Origin: Cyclobacterium sp. 1_MG-2023
GTDB taxonomy: Bacteria; Bacteroidota; Bacteroidia; Cytophagales; Cyclobacteriaceae
Length of the DNA: 64,000 bases
Direction of reading: 5' to 3'
Assembly: GCF_030546805.1 (NCBI RefSeq)
Contig: NZ_JAUOPC010000014.1
Span: 112,836 to 176,835, forward strand
Part shown: in pieces, positions 35,600-44,466 of the stretch
How the letters are laid out: every line of letters begins with the position of its first letter
How positions within the stretch are numbered: position 1 is the first letter of the stretch
Notes under the pieces: generated by a model
Told to the model about the DNA's origin: nothing
Seen by the model: the letters and a program-made list of their open reading frames with translations, nothing else
Database searches by the model: none
Position numbers and translations under genes: made by a program

Positions 35600-37897
35600 T
35601 TATAAATTTAATAGTGGTAATTTGATCCCTACAAAGAGAAGTCTTCCCGGCATATTGGGCTGAGTAATACTGGTTTTGTCCAGCAGATTATTCACACCTG
35701 CTTCTAGGGAAATTCCATTGCTGAAGCTTTTTGTTGAGGTCAGGTTTATGGTATACCAGCCGGGAGCATACTCTGCCTCATCATCCAAAATCAGGTTGCC
35801 ATTCAAATCTGAAAACCCGAATTGTCCCCTGTATATCAGTCGTAAAGCCCAATTAATACCTGTGCGGTTTTCCAAGTAGTTAACCTTCAGGTTTCCACTG
35901 TGCTTGCTCCTGTTAAATAGTCCCCCATAGTCTGCCTTGATTAGGCGAATGGTTTGGTTATTGGCATCTTTCTTATACATATTACCCTGCGCAATCTGAT
36001 CCATTACATCCAAATCCCGGGTGTCCAAAAAAGCATAACCGGCACTGACGCTAAAGTTATCGTTGTACTTAAAGCCGACATCTAAATCCAAACCTTGGGT
36101 GACCACTCTGCTGATATTAAAGTAAGAAAAGGCATTTTGTCCCGAGACCAGCTGGGCAATGGGTGCCGTTTCAATCATGTTCTGCAAATCGTTTCTAAAT
36201 AAATTCCCTTTGATTAGCAAGGAGGTTACTGGTTTCCACCGAACACCGGTGTTAATTGCCCAAGAATGTTCGGCTTGTAATTCTCCCAAATTCTCCGGTT
36301 GAATTAATCGCTGTGCAACCAATCCTTTGGCTTCAAGGTCTTCCAATCCACCTTCTGCCAATTTTGCCCCAAACACATAATATCCGGCAGAAGCATTGTT
36401 GAAGTTTAGAAGCAGCTGCCTGAAATCCGGTGCTTTAAAGCCTGAACCAATGGATACTTGCCAGCTAAATTTATCCGAAAACCGATATTGACCGGAGAGT
36501 TTTGGGCTCAGCCGATTTCCATAGACGCTGTGAAAGTCTCCCCTTGCACCGGTTACAATGTTTACCTTATCAGTAGGATCCCATTGATGTTGAAAATAAA
36601 AGTAAGTTGCGTCAAAATGGTTTTTGTCATTGTATCGGGTGGCTTCCACAGACTCGCCCGAAAAACCCAAACCAAGACTTATCAATTGCTTCTTGTCAAA
36701 TTGGTAATCGGTCTGCAGCTCTGTTCGCTGATAGAATTGTCGAAAATCCTGAATATCAAATACAGATCCTTCTTCATGGTACTTGGATACTGAATTGGTA
36801 GTAAATACAGAACTCATATTCCTAAGGGTAAATAACCATGCGTTATTGGGCTTGTACCTTAGTGTAGGATTGATATTGATTTCATCGCGTTGGTCAGTTA
36901 CATCTAATATTTCTGTCCCTGAATTTTCTAATACTTCCAAGACACCTGAAGCTTCTTCGGTATATCCACGCAAGAATAAATTAAAGCTCAAGCCTTTACC
37001 CAATTTGGCACCTACCTTTACTTGCCCACTGTGTGAGCTGTAGGGATTTTGAGTATACCCCGTCATCTCAGGACTTAGGTCATAACCGTCTGTCTTATAA
37101 TAATCATAGAGCACATCTATGTTCCAGTTTTTTTTCCTTAAGCCAAAGTCCAGGTAAGGATTCCATGTATTCAAGCTTCGCTGTCTCAAGCCAAGATCTA
37201 TTTTCTTCCCCTGACCTCCGGATTTGGTAATAATGTTCACCACACCGGCCATGGCTTCGCTGCCGTAGATGGCACTGGCCGGACCCTTTAAAATCTCAAT
37301 CTTTTCAATATTGGATACAGAAATACGATTCAAATCAAATGTACCCGCCGTCCTGCCAATTAAAGGCTCCCCATCCAGTAAAATAAGGATATAATCTGTG
37401 TCGAGCCCCTGCATTTGCAAGCCCGTCCCATGATTGGAAACAATTTGTAAGCCTGTTTGCTCACTCAATACTTCTGAAAGCCGAACAGCTCCGGTCTCTT
37501 GAATTGCCTTGTTACCAATCACAGTTAACGGCATGGGTAAATCCTCTATGGTGCGGTCCGTACGAGTGGCTGAAACCACGACCTCATTCAGTTCCCCTTC
37601 CTTCTCTTTCAATACAATCACTTCAGCATTCTCCCACTCGTCCCAACTTAAATGCTTGGACTCGTGCCCGAGGGCAAAAACCAATACAGAATCGCCGGAA
37701 TTTAGCTGTGCCATATGAACTTCCCCCGAAGGACCGGCAACTATGGGTGGGTATTTGTCCACTTGCACCAGCGCCTGGGGCAAGGGCATTCCCTTATTGT
37801 CTACAATGATTTTTTCTCCATCCAACCCATGTCCTAATAAAGGGTAGAGAAGAAATAAAACCATCATATTAAGTTTAATTAGATTAATTCTAATCAT
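35600..37897 (-). CDS. hmuR: TonB-dependent heme receptor (HmuR-like)
   Basis: The 765-residue protein has a signal sequence, a short carboxypeptidase-regulatory-like domain (about 25-100), a plug domain (MPLTVIGNKAIQETGAVRLS to AGVVNIITKSGG, about 115-225) and a TonB barrel ending GIKLPLLNL. The E-I-L-K-G-P-A-S-A-I-Y-G-S-E-A box is typical of heme and siderophore receptors. It is embedded between HemS-like and HmuY-like genes, so heme is the likely ligand. A palindrome covers codons 2-7 (37878-37894); the ATG at 37867 or 37864 would be an alternative start but would lose the basic n-region. Confidence 0.92.
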   Translation of the reverse strand: MIRINLIKLNMMVLFLLYPLLGHGLDGEKIIVDNKGMPLPQALVQVDKYPPIVAGPSGEVHMAQLNSGDSVLVFALGHESKHLSWDEWENAEVIVLKEKEGELNEVVVSATRTDRTIEDLPMPLTVIGNKAIQETGAVRLSEVLSEQTGLQIVSNHGTGLQMQGLDTDYILILLDGEPLIGRTAGTFDLNRISVSNIEKIEILKGPASAIYGSEAMAGVVNIITKSGGQGKKIDLGLRQRSLNTWNPYLDFGLRKKNWNIDVLYDYYKTDGYDLSPEMTGYTQNPYSSHSGQVKVGAKLGKGLSFNLFLRGYTEEASGVLEVLENSGTEILDVTDQRDEININPTLRYKPNNAWLFTLRNMSSVFTTNSVSKYHEEGSVFDIQDFRQFYQRTELQTDYQFDKKQLISLGLGFSGESVEATRYNDKNHFDATYFYFQHQWDPTDKVNIVTGARGDFHSVYGNRLSPKLSGQYRFSDKFSWQVSIGSGFKAPDFRQLLLNFNNASAGYYVFGAKLAEGGLEDLEAKGLVAQRLIQPENLGELQAEHSWAINTGVRWKPVTSLLIKGNLFRNDLQNMIETAPIAQLVSGQNAFSYFNISRVVTQGLDLDVGFKYNDNFSVSAGYAFLDTRDLDVMDQIAQGNMYKKDANNQTIRLIKADYGGLFNRSKHSGNLKVNYLENRTGINWALRLIYRGQFGFSDLNGNLILDDEAEYAPGWYTINLTSTKSFSNGISLEAGVNNLLDKTSITQPNMPGRLLFVGIKLPLLNL
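37878..37894. promoter_or_regulatory. Candidate metal/heme regulator operator at the hmuR start
   Basis: Arms attaga (37878-37883) and tctaat (37889-37894) flank ttaat. The same core, arm-GA-TTAAT-TC-arm, recurs at 41830-41848 upstream of the operon, which suggests one regulator for both sites, possibly Fur-like. Confidence 0.5.
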
Positions 37898-37942
37898 GTG
37901 TTTAAAATTTTTTAGCAGGGAAATGTATTCCCTGCTGAATTC

Positions 37943-38992
37943 TTAACTCAAGCCATCTATTAGGCTTTTCCAAGCCGGATCTTGCGGCATTCCGGGTTTC
38001 CTCAAACCAAAAATTTGGCCAACCATCTCCCCTTTTTGATCAAATATTTCTAAGGCAGAAACAAGTCCATCTGTTGTATTTTTATGGACAACAAAAGCTT
38101 TGTCGATCACCTGCTCATTGAGGTGCATATTGAAATCAGGATCCATTACATTGAGCCAATCACCCAACTGCTTTATTTGCTTCACCTTGCCCTGATGAAT
38201 TTGGATATTCCCCCTATTTCCGGCAAAAATCATGATCGGAAGCTCCGATTCAGCAGCAAAATTCACAACTTTTCTGGCAGATAATTTATCTACAGGATAA
38301 GCCCACTTCTCTCCTATCCATTCCACCGCATTCATGCGATTCAACTTGTACTTTCGAAGCATGCCAAAGAAATCATGGGTGTCTTTCATGTTTTCCCAGT
38401 CTGAAGTAAAGCCTTCAAAATCCAAATCTTCTCTACGTGTATATTCCGGTACCTCATAAGAAACCGGTCTCGGGGCTGCAGACTGATCAGGGTGCATATG
38501 TTCTTCAATCAACTGATTGGCAAAAGCTTCATCGGATTCTTCTTGAATGTAGACTTTCATTATTGCATCCCCTTGTCCATCAAAATACTGTAAACTAAAT
38601 AAAGGTCCCCTAGGGCTTTCATTCCGCACAGCAAAACCATATTTCCATGCGCTAAAAAACACCCTTTGCTCAATGGGACCGATTACTGTTGCAATTTGGT
38701 GGGGGCCTGCTCCATGAATTTCTATTTTTTGAAACCTTCCTTTGTGTTCCAACACGCAGCCTTCACTCCTGGTAAGGGCCATAACCTTTCCCAGCTTAGG
38801 GAATTTTTTAACTTGATCGATAAAATCTTCAGATAATCGGACCACATTTTGTCCAATTCCGGTGGCGATTAACTCCGCTTCTGAAGCATTTAACTGCTTG
38901 GCTGCATCCCTAATCCTAAGTTTTGGATTTTGAGTTTTCAATGATTCCCAAGATGCCTTTAGCGTATTCAAAGTGCTGGATATGGTTTCCAT
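37943..38992 (-). CDS. hmuS: HemS/HmuS-like hemin-degrading factor
   Basis: The 349-residue length and the two-fold internal repeat fit the HemS/ChuS/HmuS family: half one contains FAVRNESPRGPLFSLQYFDG and half two VVHKNTTDGLVSALEIFD, followed by GQIFGLRKPG. These cytoplasmic proteins accept heme from the importer and hold it or degrade it to release iron. The gene lies between the ABC importer genes (51-bp gap) and the receptor gene (45-bp gap) in one strand-consistent operon. The histidine that ligates heme was not pinned down from sequence alone. Confidence 0.9.
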   Translation of the reverse strand: METISSTLNTLKASWESLKTQNPKLRIRDAAKQLNASEAELIATGIGQNVVRLSEDFIDQVKKFPKLGKVMALTRSEGCVLEHKGRFQKIEIHGAGPHQIATVIGPIEQRVFFSAWKYGFAVRNESPRGPLFSLQYFDGQGDAIMKVYIQEESDEAFANQLIEEHMHPDQSAAPRPVSYEVPEYTRREDLDFEGFTSDWENMKDTHDFFGMLRKYKLNRMNAVEWIGEKWAYPVDKLSARKVVNFAAESELPIMIFAGNRGNIQIHQGKVKQIKQLGDWLNVMDPDFNMHLNEQVIDKAFVVHKNTTDGLVSALEIFDQKGEMVGQIFGLRKPGMPQDPAWKSLIDGLS

Positions 38993-39043
38993 TTTATTAT
39001 TTTATTTAAGCGTTTAATTAATTTCCAAAAATCCAACTTCTAA

Positions 39044-39847
39044 TTATTGAACCAGTCGGGTTGATGGATACATTTTAGATTTATTGGAACAGTGTACAAT
39101 CAACTGATCAGTACCAACGCAATGCATTAGCTGAATGGGATGATCGAATACCGTTTCAAGCAAACATTCATTCAAACCAGCCTTTATTGGTCCACAGTAA
39201 CACATTTTCCCGGCTTTCAATAGTAGGATTTTGTCTGCATACTGTGCGGCCAGATTTAGGTCATGCAAAATGACAAGCACACCAATATTCCTTCTTTTTA
39301 ATTGAGTCAAAACCTCAAGCATGGCATGTTGCTGTGCAATGTCCAGGCTGGAGGTAGGCTCGTCCAGCAATGCATACCTTGGGAAAGGCTTCATTTCCCA
39401 TATCTGCACCAATACTCTTGAGAGTTGAACCCTTTGCTTTTCACCACCCGACAGCTGATCATAATGCTGCCCTTGCAAATGATCGATCTGTGCCAAGGCC
39501 ATAACTTCATCCAATACTTTTTCGGGATCTTTAACTTTGTTGGAGATAAGTCCCAACTCCACTACTTCCCGAACGGTAAAGGGAAAATTTACTGTAGAAT
39601 GTTGTGGCATAACTGCCCGCACCGCTGCCAATTGACTGGCCGTTAATCCGGCAATATTTCTACCATTGTATTTTACTACCCCCAAAGAAGCGTTAGAATC
39701 TCCTGAAAGGAGTTTAAAGAGCGTTGTTTTACCTGCGCCATTCGGTCCTAATATAGCCATGATTTCACCCGGATGAACCGTAAGATCGGTCGCATCAAGA
39801 ATTGTCCGCTTTTTGGTCCGAAATTGAATGTTTGAAGCAGATAGCAT
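39044..39847 (-). CDS. hmuV: Heme ABC importer ATPase (HmuV-like)
   Basis: A 267-residue ABC ATPase of the FecCD/heme type: Walker A GPNGAGKTTLFKLL (about residues 34-47), Q-loop in VMPQHSTVNFPF, signature QLSGGEKQRVQLSR, Walker B RYALLDEPTSSLD and switch histidine in VLVILHDLNLAAQYAD. It powers import of heme across the inner membrane with the permease encoded 7 bp upstream. The C-terminal tail after the ATPase core (FDHPIQLMHCVGTDQLIVHC) matches HmuV proteins. Confidence 0.94.
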   Translation of the reverse strand: MLSASNIQFRTKKRTILDATDLTVHPGEIMAILGPNGAGKTTLFKLLSGDSNASLGVVKYNGRNIAGLTASQLAAVRAVMPQHSTVNFPFTVREVVELGLISNKVKDPEKVLDEVMALAQIDHLQGQHYDQLSGGEKQRVQLSRVLVQIWEMKPFPRYALLDEPTSSLDIAQQHAMLEVLTQLKRRNIGVLVILHDLNLAAQYADKILLLKAGKMCYCGPIKAGLNECLLETVFDHPIQLMHCVGTDQLIVHCSNKSKMYPSTRLVQ

Positions 39848-39854
39848 ACTGAAG

Positions 39855-40910
39855 TTATTTTTTTAAATTATAAATCAAACCCATAAAGAAAGGTGCTCCC
39901 AATAAAGAGGTAATCACACCAATCGGCATTTCGGCAGGAATGGCAATAGTTCTGGCCAATAGATCGGAGAAATTCAATAAAATTGCTCCCAATAAAAAGG
40001 ATCCCAGCAAAACCAATTTATGATCCGCACCGAAACTTATCCGCATAAGATGGGGTACAATCAATCCTACAAACCCTATCATTCCGGACAAGGATACCGC
40101 AACACCAACAATCAAAGCCGTGGCCACTAGCAATATCACTTTTGTTCGTTTTACATTTACCCCCATATAAAAGGCCTCTTTCTCACCCAAAGCCATGGCA
40201 TTCAAATTTTTAGCCCCACGAATTAATAAAAGGGAGGGGATACAAATGAAAATAGCCGCTATGGGAAGCTTGCCCCATGATGCTCCACTTAAATCGCCCA
40301 AACTCCAAAAAGTGAAACTCCTCAAAGCAGCATCATCTGCATAGAATAAGGTAAGACCAATCAAAGCTCCCGCCATGGCGTTGATCGCCACACCTGCCAA
40401 AATTATGGTGGCTGTATTTCCACCACCATTCCCGGTTCCCAAGTAATAAACCGCCAAAACATGCAATAAACCACCTAGGAAAGCAAACATGGGCAACCCA
40501 AAATCAGCTAGTAAAGGAAAGTTATCGGCAATGCCGGGTAGCAGCACTAGAAATATGACTGCAAACAAAGCACTACCACTACTCACTCCAATTAACCCGG
40601 GTTCTACAAGCGGATTCCTAAACAAACCCTGCAAAGCCGCTCCGGCGATTCCTAACCCGCCTCCAACCAGCACAGCCAGTAATATTCGCGGCAACCTAAT
40701 TTGTAACAATACACCGGCAGACCTACTTTCAAAGCCAGCTAAATCCAAGCCCAAAGACCTTGTTAAAATGGCAAGGACCTCCATTAATTCAAGCGAATAG
40801 GCTCCTTTGGTTAGGGAAATAAGCAATACCAGGCAAAGGATCCCGGTTAAGGACAGCAGCACCCAGTAATTCAAGCGCTTTTTGCTATTCACCATCCCTG
40901 AAGCCATCAT
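39855..40910 (-). CDS. hmuU: Heme ABC importer permease (HmuU-like)
   Basis: The 351-residue protein is of the BtuC/FecCD permease type with about nine to ten membrane segments. Typical stretches are LPRILLAVLVGGGLGIAGAALQGLFRNPLVEPGLIGVSSGSA (residues about 74-115, the coupling entry) and SLSGMIGFVGLIVPHLMR near 270-287. It pairs with the HmuV-like ATPase and the binding protein. Its start overlaps the stop of the binding-protein gene by 4 bp (ATGA), a clear sign of translational coupling. Confidence 0.94.
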   Translation of the reverse strand: MMASGMVNSKKRLNYWVLLSLTGILCLVLLISLTKGAYSLELMEVLAILTRSLGLDLAGFESRSAGVLLQIRLPRILLAVLVGGGLGIAGAALQGLFRNPLVEPGLIGVSSGSALFAVIFLVLLPGIADNFPLLADFGLPMFAFLGGLLHVLAVYYLGTGNGGGNTATIILAGVAINAMAGALIGLTLFYADDAALRSFTFWSLGDLSGASWGKLPIAAIFICIPSLLLIRGAKNLNAMALGEKEAFYMGVNVKRTKVILLVATALIVGVAVSLSGMIGFVGLIVPHLMRISFGADHKLVLLGSFLLGAILLNFSDLLARTIAIPAEMPIGVITSLLGAPFFMGLIYNLKK

Positions 40911-41782
40911 TTTTTCCTTACTTCTTTAGCCAGTTCAAGTGCCACCTGCCCTACTCTAGGCCCCATACCTGACAAATAATGGCCATCAAAACTCAACACC
41001 TGCTTTTCTTCATAAGCTTTCGTTTCCTTTACTCCATTCACAGCGGCAAGTCCATCCAAGCCTCCCATACTTTCTAGCCCTGAATCAAATAACACAAGAT
41101 AATCGGGAGACATGCTTACCAGTGACTCTGGTGTCAAAGGAATAAAATCTTCAAAGCCCCGAGCTGCCATCTTTATTCCGGCCAAATTGAATATTTCTTC
41201 GGCAAAGGTGTTTTCTCCTGCCACAAATAAGGTCTCAGGCCCCCTTGCCATAACAAAAGCTGCAGTAAGGCTATCCTCCTTATCCTCTTCCAGCAAGTAA
41301 TCCTTTAATGAATTTAAATCTTTCCTTATGTCTTCATTTATCTGTTCCCCCTTATCCGGCACCTCAAAAAGCTTGGCCAATTTCATCACCAATACTTTGG
41401 TTTCTTCAGGGTTGGTCGGCTTATTGAAAAAATGAACCTTTAAGTCCATCAACTTCAGTTGGCTGACTACATCCTCCGAGAGGTACCCTTCCTCAACCAA
41501 AACCATATCAGGAGACAGTGACAATATTCCTTCCGACTTGATTTGATTTCTATAACCAATGCTAGGGAGTGCCTGCATTTTCTTGGGATAGGTAGAGGTT
41601 CGGTCGGTGGCGATAATTTTATCACCAAATCCAAGTGTGTATACTATTTCAGTAATGGTTCCTCCCGCAGTAATAATCCTTTGAGGGATATTTTCTTCGG
41701 TAAGCTCAATAGATTTCTTTTCGCCCGAAGCGCAGGACAATAAACTGAACAATAAAAAAGCCGAAAGCAGGATCTTTTGCAT
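40907..41782 (-). CDS. hmuT: Heme-binding ABC lipoprotein (HmuT-like)
   Basis: The 291-residue protein has a lipoprotein signal (LLSC at about residue 17). Its two-lobed binding-protein body contains PQRIITAGGTITEIVYTLGF, ATDRTSTYPKKM and LPSIGYRNQIKSEGILSLSPDMVL, which match the heme-transport binding proteins of the FepB/BtuF class. It delivers heme from the periplasm to the HmuU permease. It is the first gene of the operon; palindromic operator candidates lie in the 470 bp upstream. The conserved tyrosine in IGYR is a possible heme ligand. Confidence 0.92.
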   Translation of the reverse strand: MQKILLSAFLLFSLLSCASGEKKSIELTEENIPQRIITAGGTITEIVYTLGFGDKIIATDRTSTYPKKMQALPSIGYRNQIKSEGILSLSPDMVLVEEGYLSEDVVSQLKLMDLKVHFFNKPTNPEETKVLVMKLAKLFEVPDKGEQINEDIRKDLNSLKDYLLEEDKEDSLTAAFVMARGPETLFVAGENTFAEEIFNLAGIKMAARGFEDFIPLTPESLVSMSPDYLVLFDSGLESMGGLDGLAAVNGVKETKAYEEKQVLSFDGHYLSGMGPRVGQVALELAKEVRKK

Positions 41783-41829
41783 TTATTTAGATTAATTATT
41801 ATTAAAATTAATAATGCGAATGTACATCT

Positions 41830-41848
41830 ATTTGGATTAATTCCAAAT
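41830..41848. promoter_or_regulatory. Candidate operator upstream of the heme operon
   Basis: Perfect 7-bp arms atttgga (41830-41836) and tccaaat (41842-41848) flank ttaat, 48 bp before the hmuT start. A related half-site (tttagattaatt) lies at 41785-41796. The pattern equals the site at the hmuR start, so one iron- or heme-responsive repressor is plausible. Confidence 0.6.
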
Positions 41849-42253
41849 AAAAATAACAGGATTTTTTATTCAGAATTTGACTGCTTAATGGATCTCACAG
41901 ATCATAACTACAGCTAATTTACTGGAATGGGCAGGGTGATAAATTAAGTCTACTGCCTATTGAAATTCTTAACCGGTCCTATAATAGCATTGTGGGAATT
42001 CAATATTATTTAAGATATTTAATGAGAGATCGCTTAAGGGATTTACGAAAGATTATAATACCGAATGGCCACTTTCCCAATAATTGGGTAAAACAGTATA
42101 AAACTGTTTTACCCTTCCCTGCAGTTTTAAGCAGATTGGATTTTACTAGATGGAAAAAGCTATTCCTGCCATTGGTATTTTTTAGTCAATCTATGGCTCG
42201 TGAAAGTGAAATCAATAATAAAAAGCATGAAACATAAACCCCAACTTATTCAA
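41849..42253. other. Intergenic region between heme operon and FG-GAP gene
   Basis: There are about 400 bp between divergent genes. An 81-codon frame at 41992-42237 shows no family signal and is probably not a gene. The one strong structure is the perfect hairpin at 42086-42114. Confidence 0.5.
42086..42114. promoter_or_regulatory. Perfect 12-bp inverted repeat
   Basis: Arms gggtaaaacagt (42086-42097) and actgttttaccc (42103-42114) flank ataaa. It lies about 140 bp before the FG-GAP gene. With no T tract on either side it looks more like a protein-binding site than a terminator. Confidence 0.6.
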
Positions 42254-44233
42254 ATGAAGAAATTAAAGCATACCCTTAATAAAAGCCCTTTGCTTTTGGC
42301 CATGTTTGCCTTAGTTCTGGCTTGTGCAGGTCCCAAAACTGTCGAAAACGAAGTAAAAGAAGCAGCTGACTTCGAGATTGTAAAATACAATAATCCCGGA
42401 GCTAGTTCATTTTTAGGTGTAGGCCTATGGGCTTGGCCATTACCTATGGATTATGATGGTGATGGAGACATGGACATGCTTGTGTCCTGCCCGGACAAAC
42501 CATTCAATGGTTTGTACTTTTTTGAAAACACCAGCGGTGAAGACTTCCCGGACTTCGCCCCTCCCGTCAGAATAGGGGATGCTATTTCCAAAGTACAAAT
42601 TTCCCATACAGACCAAGGTGTTAAGGTATTGACACCCGGTGCTGAGTTAATGAACTTCAAAACGGACTTGGCCTCCACCCCTAAAGACCTATTCCCAATT
42701 GAGGAATTGACCAAAGAACTGGGTAAAAAACCTAGGTTCAATCAGTGGAAAATGATTGATTATGAAGGAGATGGAGACTTAGACATCATTGTCGGAATGG
42801 ATGATTGGTCATCTTACGGCTGGGATGATGCCTACAATGAAGAAGGTGTATGGATCAATGGCCCACTTTTTGGCTATGTATACCTGTTAGAGAACAAAGA
42901 TGGTGACTATGAAAACCGTGGAAGAATTCATGCCGGAGGGATAGAAATAAATGTATATGGCGCTCCTTCACCTAATTTTGCTGATTTTGATGGAGATGGT
43001 GACCTTGACCTTATCTGTGGGGAGTTTTTGGATAAGATGACTTATTTTGAAAATATTGGCACCAGAGAAAAACCTGTTTATAAAGAAGGTCAATTTTTAG
43101 AAAATAATGAAGGTATAATTACCATGAACCTAGAAATGATCATTCCGGTAGCCTTGGACTGGGACAAAGATGGTCATGTTGATTTGGTCGTAGGTGATGA
43201 AGATGGGCGTGTCGCTTTGGTAAAAAATACCGGAGAAATAAAAAATGGACTTCCTATTTTTGATTCCCCAAAATATTTCAGGCAACAAGCCGACAATCTT
43301 AAATTTGGTGCCTTGGTAACCCCTGTAAGCGTAGACTGGGACAATGATGGAGATGAAGACATCATTGCAGGAAACTCTGCAGGCCATTTTGCCTTTATTG
43401 AAAATTTGGATGGGGCAGCGAAACCCAAATGGGCTGAACCAAAACTATTGGAAATCGATGGTGAGCCAATAAGAATTCAGGCAGGAGACAATGGATCCAT
43501 TCAAGGGCCAGCCGAAGCCAAGTGGGGCTATACCACCTTGACCGTTGCCGACTGGGACGGGGACAACCATAAGGACATAATCTTTAACTCCATTTGGGGA
43601 AAAGTAGAATGGATCAAAAACACAGGGAACGGATTATTAGCACCTCAACCGGTGAAAATAGATTGGGCAGGCCAAACCCCTCCACACCCGGCATGGAATT
43701 GGTGGAAACCTGAGGCAAATGAGTTGGTTACCCAATGGAGGACAACTCCTTATGCCATCGACTGGAACAAAGATGGGGTAATGGATCTGGTAATGTTGGA
43801 TCATGAAGGTTACCTTGCTTTCTTTGAAGGGCAAGGTAATAATGGAGAGCCCACTCTTAAAGCCGGCAAACGTATCTTTTACGGAGAAAATGCTTCTACC
43901 TTTACAAATAAAGACAAAGTGGAAGACCCAAATCCGGGAGTCTTAAGACTTAATACAGCGGATGCCGGTAGCAGTGGCCGAAGGAAAATCAGCTTTATGG
44001 ACTGGGACAACGATGGAGACCTGGATCTATTGATCAACAGTGTTAATATTTCCCTATTTGAGAACGTAAGCGAAAGCCCGGAAAAGGTAGTGTTCAATCA
44101 CAAAGGTCCACTTTCTGACAAGATTTTGGCCGGACATACCACCAGCCCTACCTTTGTTGATTGGGATAAAAATGGTACTTGGGATGTTCTGGCAGGAGCC
44201 GAAGATGGTCATTTCTATTACATGCGTAGGTAG
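42254..44233 (+). CDS. FG-GAP/VCBS repeat lipoprotein
   Basis: I chose the ATG at 42254 because it gives a compact lipoprotein signal (MKKLKHTLNK, hydrophobic run, LVLAC); earlier in-frame ATGs at 42200 and 42227 add an unusual leader. The 660-residue mature region carries at least six calcium-type repeats with D-x-D-x-D-G-D or D-W-D-x-D-G cores: MDYDGDGDMDML, IDYEGDGDLDII, ADFDGDGDLDLI, LDWDKDGHVDLV, VDWDNDGDEDII and MDWDNDGDLDLL. These form a beta-propeller. Such proteins bind ligands or polysaccharides; no enzyme site was seen. The gene is followed by a terminator and is convergent with an FAD oxidoreductase gene. Confidence 0.88.
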   Translation: MKKLKHTLNKSPLLLAMFALVLACAGPKTVENEVKEAADFEIVKYNNPGASSFLGVGLWAWPLPMDYDGDGDMDMLVSCPDKPFNGLYFFENTSGEDFPDFAPPVRIGDAISKVQISHTDQGVKVLTPGAELMNFKTDLASTPKDLFPIEELTKELGKKPRFNQWKMIDYEGDGDLDIIVGMDDWSSYGWDDAYNEEGVWINGPLFGYVYLLENKDGDYENRGRIHAGGIEINVYGAPSPNFADFDGDGDLDLICGEFLDKMTYFENIGTREKPVYKEGQFLENNEGIITMNLEMIIPVALDWDKDGHVDLVVGDEDGRVALVKNTGEIKNGLPIFDSPKYFRQQADNLKFGALVTPVSVDWDNDGDEDIIAGNSAGHFAFIENLDGAAKPKWAEPKLLEIDGEPIRIQAGDNGSIQGPAEAKWGYTTLTVADWDGDNHKDIIFNSIWGKVEWIKNTGNGLLAPQPVKIDWAGQTPPHPAWNWWKPEANELVTQWRTTPYAIDWNKDGVMDLVMLDHEGYLAFFEGQGNNGEPTLKAGKRIFYGENASTFTNKDKVEDPNPGVLRLNTADAGSSGRRKISFMDWDNDGDLDLLINSVNISLFENVSESPEKVVFNHKGPLSDKILAGHTTSPTFVDWDKNGTWDVLAGAEDGHFYYMRR

Positions 44234-44255
44234 TAAATCAATCAAAAATAGCAGA

Positions 44256-44288
44256 AAAAGCCTCTGGAATTATTTCAGAGGCTTTTTT
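44256..44288 (+). terminator. Terminator after the FG-GAP gene
   Basis: Perfect 11-bp arms aaaagcctctg (44256-44266) and cagaggctttt (44276-44286) flank a 9-base loop and run into T. It lies 23 bp past the stop. Confidence 0.9.
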
Positions 44289-44290
44289 GG

Positions 44291-44466
44291 TTTAACCCGG
44301 ATTATGTAATAGGATTCGTGATGAGTGTTGCAATCGCAAGAAAATCAGGCTGTTTTGATATTTTAGCATAGCACCGCTATGGTGAAATTGAAAACAGCAA
44401 CGAAGTGGCTGATTTTGAAGCGATTTCAGCACGTAATAGATTGTCTATTGCATATTTCGGGTTTAA
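44291..44466. repeat. Palindromic intergenic element, copy A (about 176 bp)
   Basis: This is the best-preserved copy. Ends tttaacccgg and cgggtttaa are inverted. Next to them attatgtaatag pairs imperfectly with ctattgcatat, and deeper inside aaaatcagg (44342-44350) faces ggctgatttt (44407-44416), with tagcaccgcta at the centre. The whole can fold as one long imperfect hairpin. Its right edge forms the TAA stop codon (44463-44465) of the minus-strand FAD oxidoreductase gene. Confidence 0.85.

Noticed and set aside
41992..42237. 81-codon plus-strand frame upstream of the FG-GAP gene
   Set aside because: No family signal, composition unlike neighbours, contains the perfect 12-bp palindrome, and overlaps possible early starts of the next gene.
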